Assembly (NCBI GenBank): GCA_964007475.1
Contig: OZ023273.1
Location: 46,377,525 to 46,441,524, forward strand
Length of the DNA: 64,000 bases
Direction: 5' to 3'
Origin: Hybos culiciformis
Lineage: Eukaryota; Arthropoda; Insecta; Diptera; Hybotidae
The position numbers and the translations under genes are program-made. A model generated the notes under the pieces. It was not told the DNA's origin. It did no database searches and worked only from the letters and a program-made list of their open reading frames with translations. This document shows positions 1-10,500 of this stretch, piece by piece. Numbering within the stretch: position 1 is the first letter of the stretch; each line of letters begins with the position of its first letter.

Positions 1-600
1 TTGTACAAAAATAACTCACGCTGCTGTCAGCTTTACGTAAACTGACATTTATGTACAACCAGTAACCGTTTGAAGGGAAAGATTACCGTAATTAGTCGCT
101 TACACTCAAAAATAAGATAGACTGCAAGGTCAAATATTTGTTTCGACTTAGAACATAGTTCAATATCCGACACAAAAGTCGGTAATTTAAATTGGTCTTT
201 TCAGCTGACCTTAAAACTGGCGGCCGGGACAAACTCCTGTTTATTGGTGTTCAGGTCAGTTTCAAAACTAACAAACAAGTCGGAGGCATATTTTAAGCCG
301 GTGTGCCAAAAATATGTTAACTATGAGTGAACTTGTAGGCCGGTTCAGTAATCGACGCCCATGCCAGTACAAATACTTGACATTTCTTTGCGAACTGGCG
401 CGATGGTATATTGGGATACTTAATGTTTGTAGAAGTACCTATAAAACGCTACTGTCAAACTACAATTTAAAAACTAGGCAAGCACGTAATGCAAGAATGC
501 TTTCTCCGTTAGTAGAAGCGTATTGGTTCGAATCCTGTCTGATTCAGGGTCCTTTACCACTGGAATAAAATAGCTATAAAAAGGAGCACAAACTGTCTTA
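1..600. other. GC-richer block, probably degenerate repeat
   Basis: This block is clearly less AT-rich than everything up to 1,300. It starts with a nested palindrome: TTGTACA (1-7) pairs with TGTACAA (52-58), enclosing TGTCAG (25-30), TTTACGTAAA (32-41) and CTGACA (42-47). That layout suggests the end of a foldback element or satellite unit cut by the window edge. An 84-codon open frame (314-568) has no recognisable motif and is not called as a gene. Confidence 0.4.
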
Positions 601-1327
601 ATAATGAAAAGAATTAGATAGAAGTACTTACTTCATAAAAAATCTCGTTTTTCATATTTCGATTTAAAATAATTTCGCATTGAAACTTTATTTTAGATTT
701 CTACAAACGACATCTACTTTACTTACCCATATTTTAATATATATCAAACTTTTAAAAAACGTCTAAAATATATAAAGAAATGTTGGATGAATGTATTTTA
801 AATAAATAATAAAAATAATTACAATAGGTATACTGAATCGACTGAATCTTAGATGAAAGTTGACAAAATATAATATAAACAAGACTTTTTATAATAATTA
901 GAAAATGTTTTCTAATTTTATATAAAATGAATATTTTAGATACATATAAAATGTAACTTAAAAATATAATTGTGTGCAGCAGATTCGAATACTTTTTTAA
1001 AATATTTATTATTAGAAAATTAAACAAAATCACTTCAAACGAAATCACATCAATGGATATTAAATTATTTTAAAACCATTATTAAGTTAAATAATAAAAT
1101 TTTTTTTTGTTATTTAAAATTTCATTATTTTTTTCATTGTTTTCAATTAGTGTTTAGGTCAGAATGATTATTAATTTTAAACTTTTCAATTAATTTGATT
1201 GTGTTTATTACAAAACTACGAGTCGAACCTAAAAAATCTATGAAACTATTTTTATAATTTTTTTCCAAATATTTGAATACGCAAATGGAGTCGTATGATC
1301 CCTGTTGTAATTGAAATGGGGGGCACA
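601..1327. other. AT-rich intergenic sequence, nothing recognised
   Basis: Strongly AT-rich with many A and T runs. Its long open frames on the minus strand are Phe/Ile/Tyr/Lys-rich and look like chance frames. Confidence 0.6.
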
Positions 1328-2194
1328 CAGTTGCCCAAATGACATTTGACAATCTGACATTTTCCCACGGACATTTGACAATCTGACATTTGCCAATCCG
1401 ATATTTGAGTCCCCTGTTCCTTTTCACACCTTTTCCAAATTGAAACAAATTTATTTCCAACTTTAAGCTGTATATACACTTCGTTGTGAACGTGAACATG
1501 AAAAAAATAAAACTGCAAAAAAACAGCATAAAATAATTAAAAACAAAAAAAAAAAATATCGTAAAACTTGAAGAATAAAAAATAATTTTAAATTTAACTG
1601 TTAAAAAGAACAAAATAATTATTTTTTGGTGTTTTTTTTAAAGTCCCCGATGATTGAATCGAGTTCATCGTGAAATGAAATACACCACAGTGAACAGGAA
1701 GTGTAAACGCACAATGTGAACGTGAACATGAAAAATGGTGAATTTATTGTTCACAATGGCTGTTCACGTTCGATAACATTTATCAATCTGAAAACATTTT
1801 CACCGTGAACAAAAAAAAATTTTTTTTTAAATCAAAAATCTGTATATTAAATTCTCGTGTTTTTCTCATGGTTTTTGTGTTAGTCCTCAAACTCCTCCGA
1901 AACGGCTAAACCAATTTTTATAAAATTTTGTGTGTATATTCAGTAGGTCTGAAAATGGGATGTAAACTATTTTTTATGGTGAACTGACATAACGCGAATG
2001 TCATAACCGCGAAATAAAAAACAAAAGTGTCATAACCGCGAAAAATGTCATATTTTTTTTTTTGCATAACCGCGAAAAAATATGGCAAAAAATTTAAAAA
2101 TTTTCTTTTCGCGGTTATAACAAAAATGTCAAATGTCAGATTGGCAAATGTCCGTGGGAAAATGTCAGATTGTCAAATGTCATTTGGGCAACTG
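1328..2194. mobile_element. Foldback / MITE-like element with long terminal inverted repeats
   Basis: The left end reads CAGTTGCCCAAATGACATTT (from 1,328) and the right end (2,126-2,194) is its reverse complement, giving arms of about 70 bp. Both arms contain the segment TTTTCCCACGGACATTTG. The left arm carries one extra copy of a 15-bp internal unit (ACATTTGACAATCTG). The interior holds a hairpin built from GTGAACGTGAACA (about 1,716) and TGTTCACGTTC (about 1,760), a related GTGAACGTGAACATG motif at about 1,486, and a short tandem array described separately. There is no transposase. I could not identify a target-site duplication with confidence, so the exact ends and superfamily are open. 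Confidence 0.75.
2000..2121. repeat. Short array of GTCATAACCGCGAAA-type units with one inverted copy
   Basis: Units lie at 2,000-2,014, 2,029-2,043 and 2,064-2,078 (the last lacking the leading GT), with an inverted copy TTTCGCGGTTATAAC at 2,107-2,121. A degenerate unit is at about 1,986. They form a subterminal array inside the 1,328-2,194 element, and the inverted copy can pair with any of the direct ones. Confidence 0.8.
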
Positions 2195-4860
2195 TCCGGG
2201 AATGAAAGTTTTTTTCTTGATGCTTATATAAAGATATAGTGGAGAGGTATTTATAGTACAACTTGCTTCAATCCTGTGTTTGCAACACTTTTTCGAATAA
2301 TGTTGGTATATTATTTTAATGCAAAAATTTAAAAACTTTTCAAGATGGACTATATAGAAGGGTACACATAGTCAGTTTAAAATGTTTATGTACTCTGTTC
2401 CCGCAACTTTCTCTATTACCGAAAATTGGAATATAATTAAAACGACATAAATTATAATGTTTGATACTTAACGACGTTGGTGAGAAGGACAAAAGAATAC
2501 GGCATTCGTGTTACTCCTTCTGAAATTTATTAAAAAATTTTAAATAACGTCTAATAAATCAATTTTATAATTTTTTCCCTTTCAGTTAGATTTTGGTTAA
2601 ACTTATTAAATCAGATTAGATGAGCAAAAAATAGGAAAACAAATTTATTAAAAAATATTAAATTAAGTCAGTGATTTTAATAAGAACCCACTTTTTTTTT
2701 TAAATAAATAAAGTCGACAATTTAATAAATGCATCTTAATGTTAATCATTATTATTGTTTGCAATTTCAAAGGGTGGAAATGATATGTGCTAATGCGATT
2801 TTCTTCTAAGAATATTTAATAACACTTTCACTTTTTCCCCAAAAAGGATATAATATATGCAAGGAAAAACAAGTTGGAAAATATGTTTTGTGGCAAATTT
2901 TTTTTGTCTTAAAAGGGGTGATTTTTTTTGTAAATTAATAGAAATGAAAACAATAGATTCATTTAATAAAAGTTGGTATTTTATTGCAAATATTGCGAAC
3001 ATAGAAAAAAATACTTCAAATACTTACCAAGAAGCTTAGTGAGTTTCGAATTTGTCTTTTATTTTTATATTCATTTTGTACCAATCATCAGCCTGTTTTC
3101 TCTAGTGTCAGAAATTAAGAAATTACATAAAATTAAATAGAATCAAAAAATTTTTCTATTAAACTTTTTCCGAACGTATATATATTTTTCTTTAATTATA
3201 TTTTTGGTCTTATAATTAATTATAAGTACCTAATGTAATGTGCTTGTGAAAGAATACATAATTAAAATAAAAGGTTCCACTAAAAATATGTATCAGAATG
3301 TTTTAACTAACTTTTAATGATCTTACTAATCACAATGCCCAAAAGATGCTATTATTAAGCAAAGTCCTATTACATTAGTTTAAATTTAGACGCGCAGACA
3401 ATTTTATTTAAAAATTTAAATAAATTTAAAAGAATATTTCTATAAAATTAATGATGATATAATATAATAACGTGATATAAGTGTGTAACTATAGTTATAG
3501 TATATAGAGAGATATTATAGAATAGAAATCAAATGTGATTAAATGTAAATCAGAAAGCTTATAGTCGGGATTTGAGTTCGAAATTAATATTAAATTATTC
3601 TAAAAATATTTTTTCTTCATTTTTTCAGATAGGTATAAAATACATAATCATATAACATATGTTTTAATTAACAGCCCGAATATGACGGACGCATTTTGAG
3701 TCCACTGATTTGAATGCGAACTGTAGATTTTTTTTCCTCTCAAAACGCTCACGATATTTCCATGAAACTTTTTATGCTTTTCACATTGTTTTTACGTCTG
3801 GGTCTGTCTGTCATAATGTTATTCAACTGAAATGGTTTTGATTCAACTTTCCGCAATATTCTGTAATTCATATTCTGTAATTCATATGTTCATGTTCATA
3901 TGTTACTTGTTTGTGTTTCTGTTCTTAAATTTAGCTTTATATTCTACATATTGTACAATCGTGTTTTTCAGCTTAATTTTTTACTTTTAAGAATTTTTTC
4001 ATTTAAACAAAACCTAATGCTTGTTAATATATAGACAAAGATTTGAACTTAAAACCGATTACGTATCAGTTAGTTAGTTATTCAAAATATTGAATATAAT
4101 TTTGGGCATAGTCTTTATTATGATAAAGCATCTACATTTTTAAAATAAAGTTTAAGTTGGAACAAAGTTTCATGCCCTGTTGTGTTGACTATTTTGTTAT
4201 ATTTGTCCAAAATTAAGAGCGAAATAAAGAAAAATACATATTGTGAATTATGAAAAATGATTAAGGGTTTAAAAAGTTTTCATGTTGATGATTAAAAATA
4301 TTATGATTGATAATAATACCAACGAATAGTTATTTTTTTTAATATAAAAATTAAAAATTTTTTTTTTATGTTTTTAAGTTAAAAACATAAATAGGCATTA
4401 CATAAATAATATACGTTAATGTTACAAAAAATATAAGCTAATTTAGTATTACATCTGGAAATCTAAATATGAAAATTTTACTTTTTGGTGAAAAAATTTA
4501 TTATTTTTGTAATAAATTCACACTGATTTTTTGATAATTTCATGTGGAGTTTTTAGAGTTTTTTTTTGCTTATAATTTTATTTATTAGATCGGATACACT
4601 TTTTTGTGAAAAAAAAAAATTTATTAATTTTTCTCCTCGCTTGAAATGAAAAAATATGAATTAAAGAAATAAGAGCATGACAATATTTTATCTACAGGGA
4701 GATAAAATATTCAGAAAAGCTCAATCACAAAACTTAACTATTATAATTTTAAGTGTTATAAAAAAATATCAGAATTGCAGTGGTATGAATTATATGTTAG
4801 GTATCTGTTTTATGTTTCTTCCGACAACATCAAAATATTAAAAAAAAAAAAAAAACACCA
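2195..4860. other. AT-rich intergenic sequence with one repeat-like patch
   Basis: Mostly AT-rich with no gene. At about 3,670-3,850 a less AT-rich patch (GACGGACGCATTTTGAG, then CGTCTGGGTCTGTCTGTC) has the look of dispersed non-coding insect repeats. I cannot define its ends. Confidence 0.5.
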
Positions 4861-5107
4861 AAAAATTCTTTTATATTGCTTGTGAGATTAAGTTCAATGA
4901 ATTCGATTTTAAAATAACTTTATTTCTATATTTATTTTCGAGAAAAAAAATTTCAAAAAATTACAAAGAATTGAAGTCAGCGGCTCCATGAATTTTGACC
5001 GCATGAATTATGACCGCGACTGACGGTCAAAATTCATTTTCAAAATGAATTTTGACCGCGCCTCAATTTAGAAAACAAATGAATTTTGACCGCTACAAAA
5101 TGTGCGG
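4861..5107 (+). repeat. Direct duplication, copy 1 (247 bp)
   Basis: Identical by reading to 5,915-6,161 with an offset of 1,054 bp; the first difference is A at 5,108 against G at 6,162. It includes a unique part (TTGCTTGTGAGATTAAGTTC) and the start of the TGAATTTTGACCGCG repeats. Confidence 0.9.
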
Positions 5108-5441
5108 ACAAAATTCATTTTTAAAATAAATTTTGGCCGCAACTCAATTTAGTAAAAAAATGAATTTTGACCGCGGCAAAATGTGCGGACAAAATTCATT
5201 TTCAAAATGAATTTTGGCCGCGACTCTATTTAGAAAAAAAATGAATTTTGACCGCGACAAAATTTGCGGCTGTATTATGCAGAAATAGTTTCATCAAAAA
5301 TATTACTTAACAAATATTGAAAATAAAAACAGCTTTTTCATACATTTTGTACGGCATCCTTTTGGAAAAGGCCTAAAATCATTTTTAAAACGACACTATT
5401 TATCGTATGTGAGTAAAAAAGATAAAATATTTGTGGAGTAG

Positions 5442-5570
5442 ACACAAGGGGAAGGGGGGGCAGCAGGGTGGCGGGCGGGAGGTTGGTCAGTGGGATTTGC
5501 GGCTGGCGCCGCAAATCCCACTGACCAACCTCCCGCCCGCCGCCCTGCTGCCCCCCCCTTCCCCTTGTGT
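5442..5570. repeat. GC-rich, near-perfect 60-bp-arm hairpin
   Basis: Arms of about 62 bp flank a 4-nt loop TGGC (5,504-5,507). The inner stem is GATTTGCGGC / GCCGCAAATC and the outer end is ACACAAGGGGAAGG / CCTTCCCCTTGTGT. I see one mismatch (GGGTGG against GGGCGG) and one length difference in the G/C run (seven against eight). It is extremely GC-rich compared with its surroundings. Open frames crossing it are translations of the palindrome. Confidence 0.95.
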
Positions 5571-5584
5571 ACCTCACAATATAT

Positions 5585-5710
5585 TCCGATAAAATATTGT
5601 GTTCTAAGCAAAAGGGGAACGGGGCAGCAGGGCTGCGGGCGAGCGGTTGATCAGTGGGATTTGCGGCTAGCGCCCTTGCCCTTTTGCTTAGAACACAATA
5701 TTTTATCGGA
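5585..5710. repeat. Second inverted repeat, perfect 32-bp arms, carrying a diverged half of the first hairpin
   Basis: The arm at 5,585-5,616 (TCCGATAAAATATTGTGTTC and on to AAAAGGG) is the exact reverse complement of 5,679-5,710. The intervening sequence (GGGGCAGCAGGGCTGCGGGC, then TCAGTGGGATTTGCGGCTAG) is a diverged copy of the left arm of the 5,442-5,570 hairpin. The two structures are clearly related. Confidence 0.93.
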
Positions 5711-5914
5711 GGGTTGATTTCATTTTTTAAAATAAGTCATTTAAAATGAATTGTATCTTCTCCATAACTTTTGTGCATAATACTCGCGTTCCCGGCAACA
5801 ACTCAATTTAAAAAAAATTAATTTTGATCGCGGCAAAATGTGCGGACAAAATTCATTTTCAAAATGAATTTTGGCCGTGACTCAATTTATAAAAAAATGA
5901 ATTTTGACCGCGAA

Positions 5915-6161
5915 AAAAATTCTTTTATATTGCTTGTGAGATTAAGTTCAATGAATTCGATTTTAAAATAACTTTATTTCTATATTTATTTTCGAGAAAA
6001 AAAATTTCAAAAAATTACAAAGAATTGAAGTCAGCGGCTCCATGAATTTTGACCGCATGAATTATGACCGCGACTGACGGTCAAAATTCATTTTCAAAAT
6101 GAATTTTGACCGCGCCTCAATTTAGAAAACAAATGAATTTTGACCGCTACAAAATGTGCGG
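5915..6161 (+). repeat. Direct duplication, copy 2 (247 bp)
   Basis: Second copy of 4,861-5,107, in the same orientation. The high identity suggests a recent duplication or gene conversion; an assembly artefact is also possible. Confidence 0.9.
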
Positions 6162-7517
6162 GCAAAATTCATTTTCAAAATGAATTTTGACCGCGACTCA
6201 ATTTATAAATAAAATGAATTTTGACCGCGCGGTCAAAAGACATTTTATTACGCGGACAAAATTCATTTTAAAAATGAATTTTGCCCGCCCATACAAACTT
6301 TTTCCGCGGTCATAATTCATGCGGTCATAATTCAGTGCCCCACATATTCGAATATTGATGTCAGAATATCTACCTATTTACGTATAGTTTAAACTTTATA
6401 ATGTAAGTAAGAAGTAGGTAAGTATTTTTTTACAGAAATATTATTTTTTTAAAATTGATTAAAAAATGTGCTAAAATTTCTTAATACCACTAGTTTGTTT
6501 TTTTTCTACACTGACATTATTACCTATGGTGCGGCTACACAAATTTAGTTTTAAAGGTACTCCCGAATAGAAAGCAAAAAAAAAAACATAAAATCTTTAA
6601 TTTATTTATATGTATAAATTTTATATTTTTATTTGAAAAGTAATTTACCTTAACGGTATTAATTTATATAAATTTCTAATAAATTTTGCCACTTAAAAAA
6701 TAGTTTTTTTTTTTTTTTATATTTTCATGATTTTAAATTATTTTATGAAAGAAACTCAACTCAAAATTCGTTTCAAAATAAATGAAAATTAAATAATTAG
6801 TATTGAATTTTTTTTTAATATTTTTTTTGTTGAAATACTTTATTTAATAAATTTTAAATGCTTGATAAAAAAAAATATAATTTGCCGAAAAAAGAAATTT
6901 ATGATCACGATTTCAGTTGTTTTGAAACCAAGAAAATGAAATCTTCACGAAATTATTTCAAAATCTTATTTTTAATAAATTTTAAGATGAGAAAAAAAAC
7001 TAGAGTTAGAATGTTAATTTTTTTTTTTACTTATTATTAAAAAAACCGTATCAGAAATAGTATTCAATCAAAAGGAATGAATCTTATCAAATTAACTTAC
7101 ATAGTACTTTAATAATAGACATGGTTCCGTTTTCTATGGTAATTGTATTGTCGTTGAGCTTAGATGGCACCGAGAACTCAATTTAGTGTGGTCTTCATAA
7201 TGAATTCATTACCAAAATAAAAAAAAACTTAACTTAACTTCCACTCTTTATTGAGACGATTATTAAATTATCTGTTCGTAAATTTTCCGTTTGACGCAAG
7301 TCATGTTATCTATGTACTAATACTATGCCTATTATCGTAACTAGTATCAGAAATTGGAATGTACAAGTGGTAAAATAAGGATTAAATTAGATATTTTAAT
7401 GTCTTTTGTCCCATAAATATTACCATGGTTTTTTGTATTAGCAATTTTAATCATGGCATTATAAAACTTTTTATATTAACGAATGGCACAACTACAAATT
7501 TGTACATTTGACAAAAA

Positions 7518-7518
7518 G

Positions 7519-7546
<28 letters not shown>
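7518..7546 (+). repeat. TATATG hexamer microsatellite
   Basis: About four and a half copies of TATATG, ending in TACATA. Confidence 0.9.
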
Positions 7547-7549
<3 letters not shown>

Positions 7550-10500
7550 TTTTTTTTTGTAATTTATCAAAAGCGTTCAAATTAACCTCGATCAAAAATT
7601 TCAATTATCGAAAATATTAACACAAAAAATTTTTATAATGCACGGTATGATTGTCAGTGATTTTGATAAAAATGTATCTAATTTTGAATTGAAAATTTGA
7701 AAATGAATAACGTGTCATAATTTAAGATTAATTGGGATGATCGACTTTGAATAATAATAATAATAAAATGAAGACCTGTTTCATAATAAACAACTTGGTA
7801 TTTTTTTTTATTTTTATTTTTATATAAAAAAACAAAACGAAGAAAAAGAAAAGGATAAAATTTTTATTTCGAATTTATTTTTTTTTTTTTGGTTGACATA
7901 CTTTGTTCTCATTTTCGGTCATTTTCATAAATGTCAAAGTATTTTACACCAAAAGATTTATATGAAATATGTATTCAAAAAATTAAAAAAAGGAATTATT
8001 CATGCATTTTAGTTTTACATCTTCGTAACGAAAACGACGACGGTGTAATTTAAAAATAAAAAAAAAAATTAAAATTTTCAAAAATAACAAAAAAAAAAAC
8101 TGTTCAAAAATCAGCATGAGATCATTTAATATTTTAAATATGATGGCGTTTAATGAATTATTATTATTATCGTTTTGTTATCCATCCAGAACACAATTAA
8201 CATTCTATGTAAGAAAATTTTTCTATGAATGATATGGTTTTTTTTTTTCGCTTTTAATTCTTAATTTTTTTTTTTATTAAATTTTTACGAGCTTTTAAAA
8301 ATTAATTATTTTTTAATTGTATAGGTGAAGAAAAATGAAATAAAAATAAAACTAATTGAATGTTAGAGATAATATTATATTTGACCCATCGCCTGTCTAA
8401 TGAATTGAGTTTTAAAATAAGAAATATGTACATAAGTACATAGTTGAAAAATCCTTGATCACCATGTTTGGGTTCGGAACTTAAGCTCCATTAGATCGGT
8501 TTCAGAAGTAGGCAAATTTTTAAAATAAATTGAAATGTTGTAGGTGTACCTATGCTTTATAATGTTTTCTATTAAAGCATTAAGTTTTCCCACATGGATA
8601 AATAATAACCATTTTTAATTTAATATTTTTTTAAAAATTTAAATTTTTAAATTTTTTTTTATTTCAAGTTTTTTTACATATACATAGGTAATTCATTCTT
8701 TACGAACTATCATTTCAGAAATATTAACTTTTTTTTTTCTAATTCGATAAATTTATAAAATTAATTAGGTTTAATGTTGGCTAAAGTATTATGAAAAATT
8801 TATATGTTAATAAATTAATTTGTCAATTATATTTTAAATTAGTTAAGGGTTGGATGAAAGAAACCTGAAACTTGAATTATATAGACGTTTAAGATTTTTT
8901 TGATAGCCATTTTTCATTTTAATAGTTCGAATAAAAAGATTGCTCTTGCCCTATCTTATTTCGAGATTCCACAATTTTATAGATAAAAAAAAATTTTACA
9001 AATTAATGTGTTATGAGAAGGAGTTAGAAATTCCTATTTTTTGGCAGTTTGAAAATTAATTATGACATAAATTTTAGAACACCAACATGACTTTTGTTAA
9101 AAAAATGGATTTTGAACAAAAATTTTATTTTGTTATTTATAGGATCTCAAGAATTTTGGTATTTTTTTTTTTGTAAATAAATAATTCTGTTCTAACGATA
9201 AAAAAAAATATGTTCCGTGCTCCAAAATATTAATAATTTTCTTGAAGATTTTTCGATAACATATAAGGGAACCGTAGATAAGATAAAATGTTTGAGAATT
9301 TATTAATGAACAACGAGTATAAGTATCTAAATAAATTTTTTTTTTATTGTGAATTTTCAGTTGTGAAAGTTAACTTATCACATGCTTCGATCTGTACTGA
9401 ATGTGTTTTATCGCTTTAATACTTTTCTTCTTGAAAACAAAAATTTTTTAGATGAAATACGTGTGAAATATTGACATAAAGTTTAATTCGGAAACAAGAA
9501 ATAAATTATTAATCTGCTACGGAAATTCTATTTGTGATCTTAAGATCCACTCATTTAACAAACGATCAAAATAACTTTTGAATTATCACAAATTTCTAAA
9601 ACTTTTATTTACAATAATTGTTAAAAGAAATAAGACTCAATCCAAAAGTTATTTAATCCTGATGATGATGGTGTGAACTTAAAGGAATCACAAAATTATT
9701 AATATAATTTTTTTTTATTATATTGTTATGGTACATAAATATACCTGGCGCCACATTTGTAATAAAAAGACATGACATTAAATGAGAGTTTATGTGATGA
9801 TTCCCAAATATGCTCCACCAACAAAAAAAATAAAATAAAATAAAAACAAGTTAGAAAAGGGTCAAATCTTGTAAATCTTCTAAAAATTGTTTTTTTTTTT
9901 TTTCATTAATGACGATCAATAACGTTCATTCATTTTACAAGAAATATTGATCAAAAAATAAAAATGCAAATAAAAAAAATTCAGATTTTTAATGATATTT
10001 TCAATTTTAGTTGAAAATAAAATATAATTTTAAAAGAAAGATGATAATAAAATTAAAGGATTTTTACGAAAATAAAAACAAAATATGTATTTTTGTATAA
10101 AAGAATCAGTATTGAACATTAATTTTGATACCCAGGCACATCATTAGTGTATTGTCGCATTTAGGTAGGTATATGTAAAAAAATGGAAACGTATTATTTT
10201 GCTAACACTAGCTGACTAGCCAACAACAATTTTTGAGTCTATATGATGAGATAAATATGTATCGTAATCGTAAATGTATCTATATATATACCTATTATTT
10301 AATGATATGGTTTTTTGGAAATAATGTTATCTTCATTAAAAAAATAATTAAGAATACCATGTGCAATTTAATTACTATTTAACTTTTCCATTATAGCCCC
10401 CTAGAATTGTAGTAAGCATTTATGTTGTTTTGAAATCTCAAATAACATTTAATTAATCTTCTATATCGTAATTTGTAACTAAGAACTTGATTATAATACA

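Larger units (their letters stand above)
4861..6340. repeat. Palindromic repeat cluster built from TGAATTTTGACCGCG units
   Basis: The core motif TGAATTTTGACCGCG and its reverse complement alternate many times, often joined as AAAATTCATTTTCAAAATGA and spaced about 79 bp apart in 5,014-5,260. Further copies occur at 5,795-5,915 and 6,035-6,330. The cluster is interrupted by two GC-rich inverted repeats (5,442-5,570 and 5,585-5,710), and its first about 247 bp are repeated at 5,915-6,161. It looks like a foldback-type element or satellite that has been duplicated. No transposase is present. Confidence 0.85.

Noticed and set aside
525..535. GGTTCGAATCC, resembling a tRNA T-loop
   Set aside because: The flanking bases do not form a 5-bp T stem and no acceptor, D or anticodon arms can be built around it.
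5338..5717. Pro/Gly-rich open frames on both strands
   Set aside because: They cross the GC-rich hairpins; forward and reverse frames encode mirror versions of the same palindrome.
4980..6330. Regularly spaced repeats as a possible CRISPR array
   Set aside because: Units alternate in orientation and vary in spacing, the genome is clearly eukaryotic, and there are no unique equal-length spacers.
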